Below, in pieces: positions 31,920-42,926 of a stretch of DNA of 64,000 bases. The position numbers and the translations under genes were made by a program. Below the pieces are notes generated by a model that saw only the letters and a list, made by a program, of their open reading frames with translations, searched no databases and was not told the DNA's origin. The stretch comes from Brachycybe producta (lineage: Eukaryota; Arthropoda; Diplopoda; Playtdesmida; Andrognathidae), in NCBI GenBank assembly GCA_036925085.1, contig JAUPFP010000066.1:186001-250000 (forward strand), written 5' to 3'. Within the stretch, counting starts at the first letter, position 1. Every line of letters begins with the position of its first letter.

Positions 31920-32153
31920 GAGACTTATTACCTTCTGTAGGTAATAGTTTAAGATATAACTATACGCCCTCTATAGCTACAAAATGAACTTGTCCTAAAC
32001 GCGACATCAGTTCCAAATTTAATTTATCATATTCCCAACTAGAAGCGCTGTTTCGTAAACGACGCCGGTTTTCTGTGGAAACACAAAATTTCGAGAGTTT
32101 GCCAGTCCAGGAGGGTAATAGCCTAAGGGCCAACTATAACCTACGTATCTTCG
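31920..32153. other. No gene seen; diverged direct repeat
   Basis: GGTAATAGTTTAAG..AACTATA near 31940 recurs as GGTAATAGCCTAAG..AACTATA near 32114. Confidence 0.4.
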
Positions 32154-32540
32154 GTTAAGAAGTGATACCATGTAATTGACATTCGTTATGCTTTTGAGGT
32201 TTTGGCATAAAAAAATCAGAAAAAAATAAGTGCAGCGTTCAGAAAATGTCGCGAAATAAGCAAAAAATTTATTTTAAAAGATATTGACTGGTAGAGACAT
32301 CTGGTAGAGAAAGGGTGTTCAAATCTTTTTAATTTGATTTTGCGAATATTTAGAAGAAAATTGTTTTTGATGTCATGTATGTAACATAATTATATTAATT
32401 ACAGCTCAAAGAAACGTCCAAATAATTGTATTAGCAAATAAATTGTGTAACAAAACCTTAAATTTGCATTATAACGTTTTTTTTTTGTTCCTTTTGTAAA
32501 ATTTATATTTTGTTTGAAGTTACGTGGTATCACTTCTTAA
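32154..32540. repeat. Foldback element, about 390 bp
   Basis: TTAAGAAGTGATACCATGTA at the left is mirrored, with one mismatch, by TACGTGGTATCACTTCTTAA at the right. The interior is AT-rich and non-coding. Confidence 0.7.
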
Positions 32541-32699
32541 ATGACGATATGTTAGAGAAAAAGTTGCAGCATAATGACGGGGTTATTCTAAATTTCCTCA
32601 GTAGAGACCGATTTGACATTTTTTTTTGCATCACTAATCGAGAGTCACACAAGGCCTGTGGCATAGGATCTGAACGCCAAATAAAGAAACTGCTCGAAT
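32541..32699. other. Spacer, no feature seen
   Basis: No feature beyond the tail of an open frame created by the flanking palindromes. Confidence 0.4.
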
Positions 32700-32872
32700 G
32701 GAGACGCTCGATGTGCTTGTTGAGCGATAAAAGTGGTCTCTCGATGAAGAGTGCTTGAACCGAACCGAGCCGGGGGGGGGGGGGGAAAGTCTTTTTGGCG
32801 ACTTTTTTCCGCTCGTTCGAGCGCTCTTCATTGAGAGACGACTTTTATTTCTCGACGAGCACATCGAGTGGC
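32700..32872. repeat. Foldback with a G-run at the centre
   Basis: CTCGATGTGCTTGTTGAGCG and GGTCTCTCGATGAAGAGTGC on the left are mirrored by GCGCTCTTCATTGAGAGACG and CTCGACGAGCACATCGAG on the right, around a run of about 14 G. The serine-rich 76-codon minus frame is an artefact. Confidence 0.75.
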
Positions 32873-33094
32873 TCTATTAGAGGGGCTTTTTTGCTCCATC
32901 AGTTTCAACAGTGCTTAGGAACTGAACGCACCCAGTATTATAAGTTATAGGGTTGTTTCTGTGTGTTTTGTTTCTCTTGCAGTGTTGTTGTTGTCTCTTC
33001 GAACTTTGGCCAAAGCTTCTTCTCTAGCATATGTTTTGTTGTCTGAGACAATTGGCCAGCTGAATTTGTTGCTGGTGGTGAACCTGGCCACTTA
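32873..33094. other. Spacer, no feature seen
   Basis: Unremarkable DNA with TTGTTGTTGTC near 32985. Confidence 0.4.
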
Positions 33095-33595
33095 GGCTAG
33101 GCGCAAATTAGTGAGCCAAATGAGCGGAGCAACCAGCAACAGTCTCTGGAGACTTGTTGGAGGCATTACACTAGTGGCACCGCTTTCAACGTTGTAAACC
33201 AAAATGGTTGCGTTCAACCATAGCTGAGCACAGGCAGAGGTGTAGCCAGCACTAGCTTTTCGTTTGCTCCGCCCTTTTATGAGCATCAGACCAAATATCA
33301 ACCAAATAGAAATTGATAAGGGCGGGACATGTGACATCAGACCAAATAACAAATCAATTAGAAATTGACGACGCTCACAAAAGGGCGAGGCAAGAACACA
33401 AGTTGGCTCCGCCCTTTTTATGATGACCGGCAACTTTTAATTGGTTTGTTGTGCGGTTGTACGTTGAAAAGGGCGGGGCATGTGACGTCAGACTACATAA
33501 ACCACCAATTAGAAGTTGCGTTCGTCATAAAAAGGGTGGAGCCCACTTGTGTTCGTCCCGATTTCTAAATGCCTGTCTAATTTGTGCCTGGCCTT
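33095..33595. repeat. Composite nest: outer foldback containing a family B and a family A MITE
   Basis: Outer arms GGCTAGGCGCAAATTAG and CTAATTTGTGCCTGGCC enclose a family B copy (about 33240-33392, TTTTCGTTTGCTCCGCCCTT to GGGCGAGGCAAG) joined directly to a family A copy (about 33393-33580, AACACAAGTTGGCTCCGCCC to CGATTTCTAAATGCCTGT). The left end of the A copy is lost at the junction. Three open frames in the region are by-products. Confidence 0.7.
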
Positions 33596-34419
33596 ACTTG
33601 CCTCGGTCTTCCACGCTCACTTATTTTTGTTTGTTCCCTTTTTCCCTTTCCTTCTGTTTCATTTTTTTTTTCTGCGCGTGTGTTCTCTTTTATCTTCTTT
33701 TCTTATGGGGGTATTTTGCTTTCTCTTTTCTCTCTCTGAAAGTGTAATAAATATATTGAAGAGACTTGCTGCACCTTCTTTTTTTTTTTTTTTTGGATAT
33801 TGATCTGCAATCTCGCGTTATGAATTTACTTTGCACGAAAGTGTATCCATATAGCGAGCTGTCTGAGAGATGGATAGGTTAGGTGTCTCTCTCTCTGTGT
33901 ATATAAAACCTTAATGTTTTTGCAATAAAGCCTTGCCTCATTTTTTTTTTCTTCTTCTTTCTTTTCTTTTATGTGACCGGTGTGTGTGTGTCATGTCCAT
34001 CATATGGCATCTCAAGAGTTAAATTTGATTTTTGCTGGACTTGCTGGACTTACATGCTCAAAGTGTGGCCCCCACCTCCCCCATAAATGGGTAATTTGTG
34101 TTCAGGTTGGGTTCATTTTGAAGTGTAGGCCACATATTGAGCGTGAGAAATGGATGCCACGCGCGGGGGGGGGGGGGGGGGGTCCAGTGAAAATGTTTTT
34201 TTTCTTCTTCTTCATCTAACAGGGCCATTACTGTATATTACATAATCTAATATTAATCCGTAGGTGTGTGTATATATTTTGTAGAAAAAAATGCTTTCTA
34301 GATAATATGCAGCTAGACTCAGATTTCTAGTGAAGATAAAATTAAACGACGGGTTTTGAGCTAGAACCGTGCACCGAGAACCGGTGTAGTACCAAATACC
34401 AAAACGGTATTCTGTGTAA
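33596..34419. other. No gene seen; poly-T and poly-G
   Basis: Long T runs, CT and GT tracts, and a run of about 18 G near 34165-34182. No supported gene. Confidence 0.5.
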
Positions 34420-35073
34420 TTACGATTGCTACTTATATAATATCTTGTACACACATGAGTTAAATGAATTTAAATTAAATGTGTTTATGTGAATTATACG
34501 GAATCCAGTTAAGGACATGAACCAAATAAAAATTGACTTTATTATTATTTTAAATTGAAATACTAGATGAATATTTTGTCAATTATATTTAAGTAAATTG
34601 ACTCAATATTTTCAGATTATTAACTGAATAAATTGAATTCGACATATTGTGTGTTTGTCCTTCACAGGGCTCTGTAGAACACATTTATTATTTAAATGCA
34701 TTTAAATTATCAGGTGTGTACTAGGCATTACACAGTAGTAGACTTATACCTAGTACACACCTAATAATTTAAATGCATTTAAATAATAAACGTGTTCTAC
34801 AGAGCCCTGTGAAGGACAAACAAACAATATGTCGAATTCAATTTATTCAGTTAATAATCTGAAAATATTGAGTTAATTTACTTAAATATAATATTATAAA
34901 CTATTGACAAAATATTGATTTAGTATTTCAATTTATAATATTAATAATTAAAGTCAATTTTTTATTTGGTTCATGTCTTTAACTGGGTTCCGTATAATTC
35001 ACCTAAACACATTTAATTTGAATTCATTTAACTCATGTGTATACGAGGTATTACTGATAGTAATTTATCTAAA
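34420..35073. repeat. Very long AT-rich palindrome (family VI)
   Basis: The two arms, each roughly 300 bp, are mirror copies: ACACATGAGTTAAATGAATT pairs with AATTCATTTAACTCATGTGT, and TTCTACAGAGCCCTGTGAAG pairs with CTTCACAGGGCTCTGTAGAA. The axis lies near 34735-34745. A single right arm of the same family lies at 37400-37722. Confidence 0.88.
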
Positions 35074-36140
35074 ATAATTGGGATTAAACATCAGCTGAAA
35101 ACACTCTGCTATTAAGATGGACTGTCACCATCCTGTAGTAGTGATGTGTAAGGAAAAATTGCCTCATTTGCAAAAGTCCGCGGGGCTGTCACGTGGTTGC
35201 AGAGAAAACTGATGGAATTGTAGGGCAGACAACACCCACTTTAGAGAACTATGTGGCTGTTTACAGCATGCAGCTCTCATGCGAAGAGTAAGCTGCCAGT
35301 TTTGCTGGCTCTGAGGAGGTCTTGTGTGTACCTGTGTCAGTATGTGTGATGTTTTTTTTTTATTATTGCCAAATGCGTGTGTCAGTCAGCATGTTACTTG
35401 TGTGATATTGTAATGTGTAAGTCCCATAATATGTAGGTTTTAGTGAAAAAATGTATTTCCCCCCCCCCCTCCTCCTTTTGAAATAACATTTCTGGTAGTT
35501 TGCAACTCCAAATGTGATATCTTTTGAGAATGTCTCCAGAGACATGTGTAATATGATTTTAATGTGTTTCACCGGTGTAATTTGAAAACAGTTTCATGCA
35601 GAGAGTCGACACAGTGTCGTCGTCGTCGTCATTCTGCCCCTTTCTTTATATTATTAGGGATTCCACATGTGTGTATTACAGTGTGTGTAGCTTATGTAAT
35701 ATATAGCTAAAATGATAATTTATTCATGTCAGGCCTTAGCCTTTTTTTATATACATGAGTATGAAATTGTATATCTTCCTAACTTTGTACATTTACTCGT
35801 TGACTTTTGGAATAGGTCTTGTTGTAGCCTATGTGAATGGCCAACACCCCCAACCACCCAACCCGCTTCTCTTTTTCTTTACTCGGGTACTTCACTCTTA
35901 GTGGATCATTGGGACTCTTATTTGCTAATGACTCTGAAATTGTCTTTGCCTTTCGAAATATGAGCCAGATTTCCTTTTTTTTTTCTTCTCTTGTCTTTTG
36001 AGTTTTTTTTTTTCGAAGCTTATATCATTTTGTAAAAGCTGCAGTTTGCGTGTGTGTGCTTTTTGCAAGGCGCCAAAAAGGTTCTCAGTCGATGTCTTTT
36101 AAGTTTTAACTTAACTTTGCACAAGTTTGTAACTAATGTC
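35074..36140. other. No gene seen
   Basis: 35100-35340 is less AT-rich and holds MDCHHPVVVMCKEKLP-type frames, but no gene could be supported. A C-run is at about 35460-35469 and a (CGT)n tract at about 35615-35630. Confidence 0.4.
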
Positions 36141-36600
36141 ACGGAGGAGCCCTTGTAAAGGACATGCGAGATTTTTTTTTTGTTAAATCTCGACATGTCT
36201 ACTTTTAATCTCTTTTATTCGGCCATGTTAATTATGCCATGTTGTGCGTACCATATACTAAAATAATTGAATTATTGCTGCTTCAAGAGGGCGCTTGCAA
36301 TAATGTAATTATTAGAGTATGGGTGCGCGCAACATGGCATAATTAACATGGCCGAATAAAAAAGATTGAAAGTCGAAATGTCGATAATAAAGTCGAAATG
36401 TCGAGAATAAAGTCGAAATGTCGAGAATAAAGTCGAAATGTCGAGAATAAAGTCGAAATGTCGAGAATAAAGTCGAAATGTCGAGAATAAAGTCGAAATG
36501 TCGAGAATAAAGTCGAAATGTCGAGAATAAAGTCGAAATGTCGAGAATAAAGTCGAAATGTCGAGATTAAAAGTCGACGAGTCGAGATTAAAGTCGAATT
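36141..36600. repeat. Foldback (family IX), copy 1, with expanded arm
   Basis: GGAGCCCTTGTAAAGGACAT, then TCTCGACATGTC and TTTTATTCGGCCATGTTAAT on the left are mirrored around 36290 by ATTAACATGGCCGAATAAAA and GTCGAAATGTCGA on the right. The right arm turned into a tandem array (36369-36598), and the right terminus (CAGGGCTCCGTAGT in copy 2) is gone. Confidence 0.85.
36369..36598. repeat. 20-bp tandem array, about 11 copies
   Basis: Unit AAAGTCGAAATGTCGAGAAT. Most central units look identical; the last two diverge (GTCGACGAGTCGAGATTA). The unit is a slightly altered form of the GTCGACATGTCGA motif in the arms of copy 2 at 60822-61190. Confidence 0.95.
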
Positions 36601-36646
36601 GTTGCTCAAAATGTTTCTCACGTGATAAGACCTTTAATTGTTATCA

Positions 36647-37372
36647 ATAGGGCTCGGATTTGTATGCAATATTAAGCAAATGTTTCTCAATCTTTGGCCC
36701 AAGTGCCAATTGTGAAGTAACTATCTCGTTTAGATCAACAGACAATTATCGTGGGTTTTTTTCCCAATCACAAACACTGGTTAGAGGCTATAACTTTAGT
36801 TGACAACGATTAGTAAGAGGACATCTATCCTCTAACCTGTCTCTTTGATTAGAAGAAAACTGGAGGTGGGACGAATCCTAAATTTTCTCGAATCCGAATC
36901 GTAAAAGGTTCTCGAATCTCTCGAATCCTTCTTATAATAATCAAGGACTACAGTATATTATTCATTAAGAAGATACAAATAAATGAAATAATATTAAATA
37001 TTAAATTATTAATAATAAAAAACAGAGTGTGTTCCTCAGGGTCGCCACAAGGTGATGATATTGGCAACCCGGGTACCACCGAAATTGCAACAATCGCCGT
37101 TTTTTGTTAGTGAACGCTTCTGTTGGACGTCAATGGAGTTAAAACTAATTTTACCAAAGTTTTTAAGTTTTTTTTTTAAGGTTAGGATTTAAAAGATTCG
37201 AAAGACGAAAAAAGGGGCGAAGATTGGTTTTCAAGATTCGCGAAGATTTGGAGGATTCGAACGTCCCATCCCATCCCTAGAAAAAAAAACACGATGGCAC
37301 AAATAAAAAAAAGCCACAAATTGAGAAACATTTGCTTTGATATTGCAATACAAATCCGAGCCCTAATTAATC
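36647..37372. repeat. Family III foldback, copy 5, interrupted by a family IV element
   Basis: Ends AGGGCTCGGATTTGTATGCA and its inverse TGCAATACAAATCCGAGCCCT. 36862-37280 is a family IV copy, so here family IV entered family III, the reverse of 18952-19713. Confidence 0.82.
36862..37280. repeat. Family IV element, copy 4 (nested)
   Basis: GGAGGTGGGACGAATCCTAA to CGTCCCATCCCATCCCTAG, with the AT-rich core and GGGTCGCCACAAGGTGATGA phrase. Confidence 0.82.
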
Positions 37373-37399
37373 AGTTAGCATTGTTTGCATCTTAGATCC

Positions 37400-37722
37400 A
37401 GGCCTATACTTATACCTAGTACACACCTGATAATTTAAATGGATTTAAATAATAAACGTGTTCTACAGAGCCCTGCTAAGGACAAACAAACAATACGTCG
37501 AATTCAATTTTTTCAGTTAATGATCTGAAAATATTGAGTTAATTAACTTAAATATATAATATAGAAACTATTGACATTAAAATATTCATTTAGTATTTCA
37601 ATTTAAAATAATAATAAAGTCGATTTTTATTTGGTGTTCATGTCTTTAACTGGATTCCGTATTAATTCACCTGAACACATTTAATTTGAATTCATTTAAC
37701 TCATGTGTGTACAAGGTTTAAG
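37400..37722. repeat. Family VI, single right arm
   Basis: CTTATACCTAGTACACACCT to TAACTCATGTGTGTACAAGG matches the right half of 34420-35073 almost base for base. The left arm is absent. Confidence 0.82.
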
Positions 37723-38614
37723 AAATGAGTTTGAACAATATTTTTTTGAATGTATTTAATTCAAAATAAAAGAGAGAGAAAACCTATAAACAAAACCTTT
37801 CCAGTAAGTAAGTTACTTGTAAATTTCCCATATGTGCTTCTTTTTTTTTACTTTTCTGCTTCATATTTTATTTAAATTAATTACAAGTAAAAACCATAAT
37901 GTATGACATAATGAGGAGAATCTTTTTCTAAACCAAAATAGCAAGTATGCGTGCGCATGTCATCATCAAGCTTTTTTTTTTTTTACAATTTGAAAGATTC
38001 AAGAAAAGGATAAACTTCCATGACTACTACAACCAAGACAAGAATTTTTTACTTGCTTCTTCTTCATTTTTAGGTTTCTACTTGAGTTTTCTGTAGAAAA
38101 GATTTAAGAGATTTTGTTGTTGTTCTTCTTCTGGTAACTGTAGCCTCCTCGTAACCTAGGTTAGTTATGTTTACATCATCATCATCCTACGTGAAATGAC
38201 AAAAAAGAAATTAATGATTTGGCTACGTGCAATCATAGTACTAGCATCATCATCATCCTCCTCCTCATCATGTTTTTTTAAGGAGAGAAGATGTCAGGAT
38301 TTCTTTTTTAAGAAATAAGAAAAAAACGCCCACTGTGTGTAGCTTTTGTTGAGTGGCTTCATAAGTTTTTCTCTTTCAGATACATTTCACCTGCAAATAA
38401 TGACTGCTAGCTGTTTTTTTTTTACTTTGTTGCTTTAGACAGATCATCATCATCATCTGGTTTGGGAAATTACCCTTTTTGGTCTAATCCAGTGTTTGCC
38501 AAAATTGGGTTCTGCAAGAACTCTAGGGTTTTGTGAAGGGAAAGTACGAGGTTTCCATCCAGAGAATTGAAAAAAGAAATTATTAAATTTCACGCTTTAA
38601 AAAATGTATAATTC
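37723..38614. other. No gene seen; (CAT)n patches
   Basis: CATCATCATC tracts near 38178, 38251 and 38445, poly-T near 37973. No supported frame. Confidence 0.45.
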
Positions 38615-39113
38615 TAAAGCCCCGTTATACACCATCAATTTTTACTTGCATTTTTGTGTCAATTAAATGATGAATGTTTTCGTCTATGATTCGTTACATA
38701 AAATGTATAAATTAATTTGGAAGTATCAATCGGCAGTTATACATGTAAAAAGTATTCGAACATTTTTACTTATATAATGTGCGCAGAACAGTGCGTAGTG
38801 TGACAGTTTATCATATATCTAACCTTGTAACCTTCTAGACAAGAGAATTGGGGAGAAATGGGGAGAAATGGGCTAAATATATTGCAGAGCGCATCGTATG
38901 TAGCTTTGTAAATTACATAAGAATAATGCTGATCCTGAGAAAGCGCTCTAGTAGATGGGATCATTTAAGAAAAATTGAACATCTTCGTCATTACTGAAAC
39001 TTTGAAAGAAATAATTTAACATTCACGTCATTATACACGTGCACTGTCACATTTATAAATTAATTTACACATTTATTGAAGACATAAAATTTGATGGAGT
39101 ATAATGGGCTTAA
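38615..39113. repeat. Foldback element, about 500 bp
   Basis: TAAAGCCCCGTTATACACCA on the left is loosely mirrored by TTTGATGGAGTATAATGGGC on the right. TTACTTATATAATGTGCGCA and CACGTCATTATACACGTGCA lie inside. It is similar in form to family VIII but clearly diverged. Confidence 0.6.
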
Positions 39114-41359
39114 TAGTTTCTTAAAATAATTTAAATTTAAATTTTAAGTAATACAGGGCATGTTTTCCATCTTCAGACATTCAAAACAGCACTCATAAAT
39201 TAAATGAGACATAAAATGCGTTTTATGCAGTTTTTCAATATTAATTATTACGAGATATGGGATTACGGAATATGGGGGGGGGGGGGCGCGCATATCTTAG
39301 GTCTCTTGAGAGTTTGAAAGCACCATATTGAGAGCAGTGGACAGGAGTGGCGTAACTAGAGTGTGTGCCGCCCTGATGGGCGGTTCTTGAGTTTGTCGCC
39401 CCTACCTCGCAAAAAAACAACACGATACACATCAGTGGCACAACCAGAATTCTGGTCTGGGATGGGCCAAACAATATTATCGATATCCAGTGATTGAAAT
39501 GCTTTATATAATTTTATATTAATTATGAAATTATTAAATAAACCTGTACCCTGACTTAAAAACAATCCTGGATTGCAGAATGCATTCTGCGAGCATAGCG
39601 AGCGACAAAAATTTCATAATTTCTTCTTGGGCCATCTTAAAAGAGGTTTAAAAAGCTGCTTCTACTATCCCGACAGGAAATAACTTTTCTTTTCGTTGGT
39701 GCCGCCCCCAAAAAAGGGCCGCCCGGGGCGGACCACCCTTCCTAGCTATGCTAGTGTTGGACAGATAGAACCCGTAACGCCGCGACGCTGCGTATTGTTG
39801 AGGAAAAAGGTGTCCGGAAATGATGATGATGATTTTTTATTTTACTTTTTCACCACATGTATGATCCAGGCGTAATAGTCACCATTATATTTATTAAAAT
39901 TCCCTTAATTGTTTTTTAAACAATTAATTATACATGTCACACATTTTTTTTTTAAATCCAGGATATCAATCTTGTAATCCAGGTTGTAAAATGAATCACT
40001 TTCATATGTGATGCCCATTATTACGCTTTTTTCTATCAATGTGCTGCTACTGCTGCTGTGCTCATTGACTCATTTCTATCAATAAAGAATGTATTCAATT
40101 GGAATGTTACAGAAAAAAAAAGCAAATTTAAATGCTTTTGGGTTCAGTGAAACCATAATAATGAGAAACATCGGTTATCTGTTGAACTTTTATACAAAAT
40201 GCCTCACTGAAAGAACTTTTTTTTTTGCTAGGAAAAAAAAATGCAGTAATAATAAAAAAAAGGTTGAAATAACTGTGATGCTGGAATGAAATTGGATTGA
40301 TGAGAGATTTCGATTTCTCTTTGTTGTAAGGAAGGAAGGAAAGAGAGAGAGAGAGACAGAACGAGAAAGAGAGAGAAAAATAAGCAGGCGCTGACATTAG
40401 TTCAATGATCAAGCTTGTATTATTGATGGGGAATAAAAAGTTAGAAGGAATGAATGAGAGGGAGGTGGGAGATGAGGGGGGGAGTAAAGAAGAGGAGATG
40501 AGGAGGAGGAGGAGGTGAGGAGGTTGTGATGAATACCTTGGTATTAGCCACCAAAGTGTCCACCATTATGGCTGCTAATAAAAAGGTATCAAGGCATGTA
40601 ACAATGGGGGTATAATGCCACCACATCACCATGTTAGTCCTTTTTCCCTTCCCCTTTCTTCTCTCTCTCTACCTCTTCCCCCCTCTCTCCATACTTTTTT
40701 CTCTTCCCTTCAAACTCCTGAAACAATCCTGAGATTGGTCTATTGGTATACTATTATGTATATATACCTCTATATAGACTCATCATCATTGATATAAAAA
40801 AGAGAATATTTCTATCACTCATTCATTCATTCTCTCTTTTCTCCCCATCTTATTTTCATACATCTCTCTCTCTTCTTTGATTTCATCTCTTCTGTGTATC
40901 CCCACTTTTTTTTTCTTCTCAACCCCCCTCCCCCCAACCTCTTCCTCACCCTTATTTCTGGATGCTGGGCAATGGGATGCAAGTTTTAGTGTGTTGAAAT
41001 GACTCATGCTGTTTTTGCAATGGTAAATATAATGTTTGAAAAAAGGGGGGGGGGGTGGAGGGAGGGGGATTGAGTACAGTTGTAGTGTGTGGTGATCTTA
41101 GACCGCTGAGAGGACCAGCTGTTGGGTTTCTTTGACCTCATAACCTTTATTTCATCTCATCAATCTATCCAAAGCTTTCTCTTTTCAATGAATTTTTTTT
41201 AGAGAAATGCGTTTTTTTGGGGGGGGGGGGATTTAATTTATAAATGATTTTTTGATGTTATATTATTATCTTTTTGAATACAAGTTTTTAAGTATTCGAA
41301 AGTCTAATAGGTTAACGTCCCCCCCCCCCTCCCCTTAATTTTGATGTCTTTAAAAAATA
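39114..41359. other. No gene seen; simple-sequence rich
   Basis: G- and C-runs near 39274-39287, 41046-41055, 41218-41230 and 41321-41331; GA tracts near 40330-40378; GGA tracts near 40494-40520; CT-rich DNA at 40640-40930. Near 40534-40595 TACCTTGGTATTAGCC is roughly mirrored by GGCTGCTAATAAAAAGGTA, a weak hairpin. Minus-strand frames here encode proline or serine runs. Confidence 0.5.
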
Positions 41360-41605
41360 ATTTTTGTTTGTTTGTTTGCAAACACGTCCAGATATACATT
41401 GTTTCTGAAACTTCGTTTGTTGTTTTCCATTCAGGACGAGAAACAGAAAACAGCAAATTTTGTCTGCAAACTGTTTGTAATTTGTTTGCAAGTTAGATCT
41501 ATTTGCAGACAGTTTAAAACTTTGTTTGTAAGTTATTTGCGAACAGTTTGCAAACTGTTTGCAAACTTACATGTAAGTTTCCATTTCTGGACTTACCTTA
41601 AGATC
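41360..41605. repeat. Word array of GTTTGCAA / TTTGTTTG
   Basis: TTTGTTTGCAAAC, GTCTGCAAACTGTTTGTAAT, TTTGCAGACAG and GTTTGCAAACTGTTTGCAAA recur on both strands between two outer GTCCAGA/TCTGGAC words. The style is the same as 27578-27882 and 54396-54536. Confidence 0.5.
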
Positions 41606-42075
41606 TAATGTAGAAAAGTAGAAATGCAAAGAAACTTTTCTTCTTCTTCTTCTGATTTTGTCTATTTCTATTTTCTGCTTTTTTTCGTGCACTATGTGTG
41701 ATCTAGGCCTAACTTATTAGCAAATTAATAAAAATAAGTTTTTCTTGTGTAAAAATTAACAGTGGATAGGCAAAAAAAGAAACAAATTTTATGGCAATTT
41801 TGATGTTGTAGGAAATTGTATTTGTTTGTTAAATTTGCGATTGTGTTTGGTCGTATTTGTTTTTACTCTGCTTTGTTTATCAATTGCCGCCAATAGTTGT
41901 TCCTTTTTTATTTACAAGAGAAAAAAAAAATAAGACACGTGAAGAACAAACTGAAAACAATAGAAATAGAGGTTTATTTTATTTTGTTGTCAGGTTATCT
42001 TATTGACTCGCCTGTACTTTTGTCAACAAGTTCTACAATCACACAATTGTGTTTAATTATATTATATAGGCCTAT
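41606..42075. other. No gene seen; left flank of the large LTR element
   Basis: AT-rich. The last bases before the element read ATATAGGCCTAT. Confidence 0.5.
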
Positions 42076-42538
42076 TGTAACGAATTCATCGTCAGAATTC
42101 GTTGTTATGTTGAAACACCCTGTAGTTTTAAGTATTTTGATCGATGGGTTTCACCTCATGCTTGGGGGTGGGCGGGAGGTTATCCAGACGATACCTCCCT
42201 ACCCTACAGGATGAGGAAAAGACGGCAAATGAATTGTATCGTCAATTCTTATAGGATAATTCCTAGAAGAATTGACGATATAGAACTTTTGGCCAGTGAA
42301 ACACCGGTCAAGTGTGACGAAAAGGATACAGAAGTCCTTTTCGTAATTAAATTGTATTGTTATCGTTTGAAGAAGGATCAACGAAGATCCTTCTGTATTG
42401 TTATAATTTATACATCTTATAGATGTTTTCGTTTTCTTGATAAGTGATAGTTCACTTCTAGGTCCGAGTGTGTCCAAGAGACTTGGACACACCTGGAGCC
42501 TTTGTTATCATAATCAGATGTTTGTATTGTATTTTGAG

Positions 42539-42546
42539 TATAAATA
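42539..42546 (+). promoter_or_regulatory. TATA box of the 5' LTR
   Basis: TATAAATA, with the transcription start expected about 25-30 bases downstream, near 42565-42575. Repeated at 51216-51223 in the 3' LTR. Confidence 0.75.
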
Positions 42547-42554
42547 CAAGAGGT

Positions 42555-42643
42555 TGTAGATTGAGAGGACAGATCGGATAGATCAGGCAGATCGGACAGA
42601 CCGTCTTTATGCTTAAGACCGATGCGATATCTCTCAATCTACA
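42555..42643 (+). promoter_or_regulatory. Long hairpin at the start of the element RNA
   Basis: TGTAGATTGAGAG (42555-42567) is perfectly complementary to CTCTCAATCTACA (42631-42643). The enclosed part contains CAGATCGGA repeats and GTCTT/AAGAC. Its place just after the TATA box recalls 5' structured leaders of retroelements. Repeated in the 3' LTR at 51232-51320. Confidence 0.7.
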
Positions 42644-42660
42644 GGACTCTCTGTTTATTG

Positions 42661-42666
42661 AATAAA
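42661..42666 (+). terminator. Polyadenylation signal in the 5' LTR
   Basis: AATAAA. The equivalent at 51338-51343 in the 3' LTR is the one expected to end the full-length RNA, which would place the R/U5 border 15-30 bases later. Confidence 0.75.
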
Positions 42667-42926
42667 AGAGCATTTTCATCATACGAATTCAATGTGTGGA
42701 CTCAGTCATTTTATGGGAGTGGGACTTAGGATTATAGCCGCCACGTAGCCGATGTTTCCACCGGACAACGAAGTCTCCAGCAGCCGAGTGTAAGACGACA
42801 TCTCTACAATATTCTCTACCACAGGTCTCCTGAGGTACCGACCCTTGTGTCCCTGGTGGTTAAGTAGCAACACAGGAGCCAATAGACCGAAAGACTTAAT
42901 CATCAACATCCATTCGACACTTCTAG

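Noticed and set aside
40534-40598. miRNA-like hairpin
   Set aside because: Pairing is too imperfect to support by eye.
42711-42740. Primer-binding site TGGGAGTGGGACTTAGG just after the polyadenylation region, giving a 635-bp LTR
   Set aside because: Both copies continue identically for another 260 bp, and a better site with matching LTR inverted ends lies at 42980.
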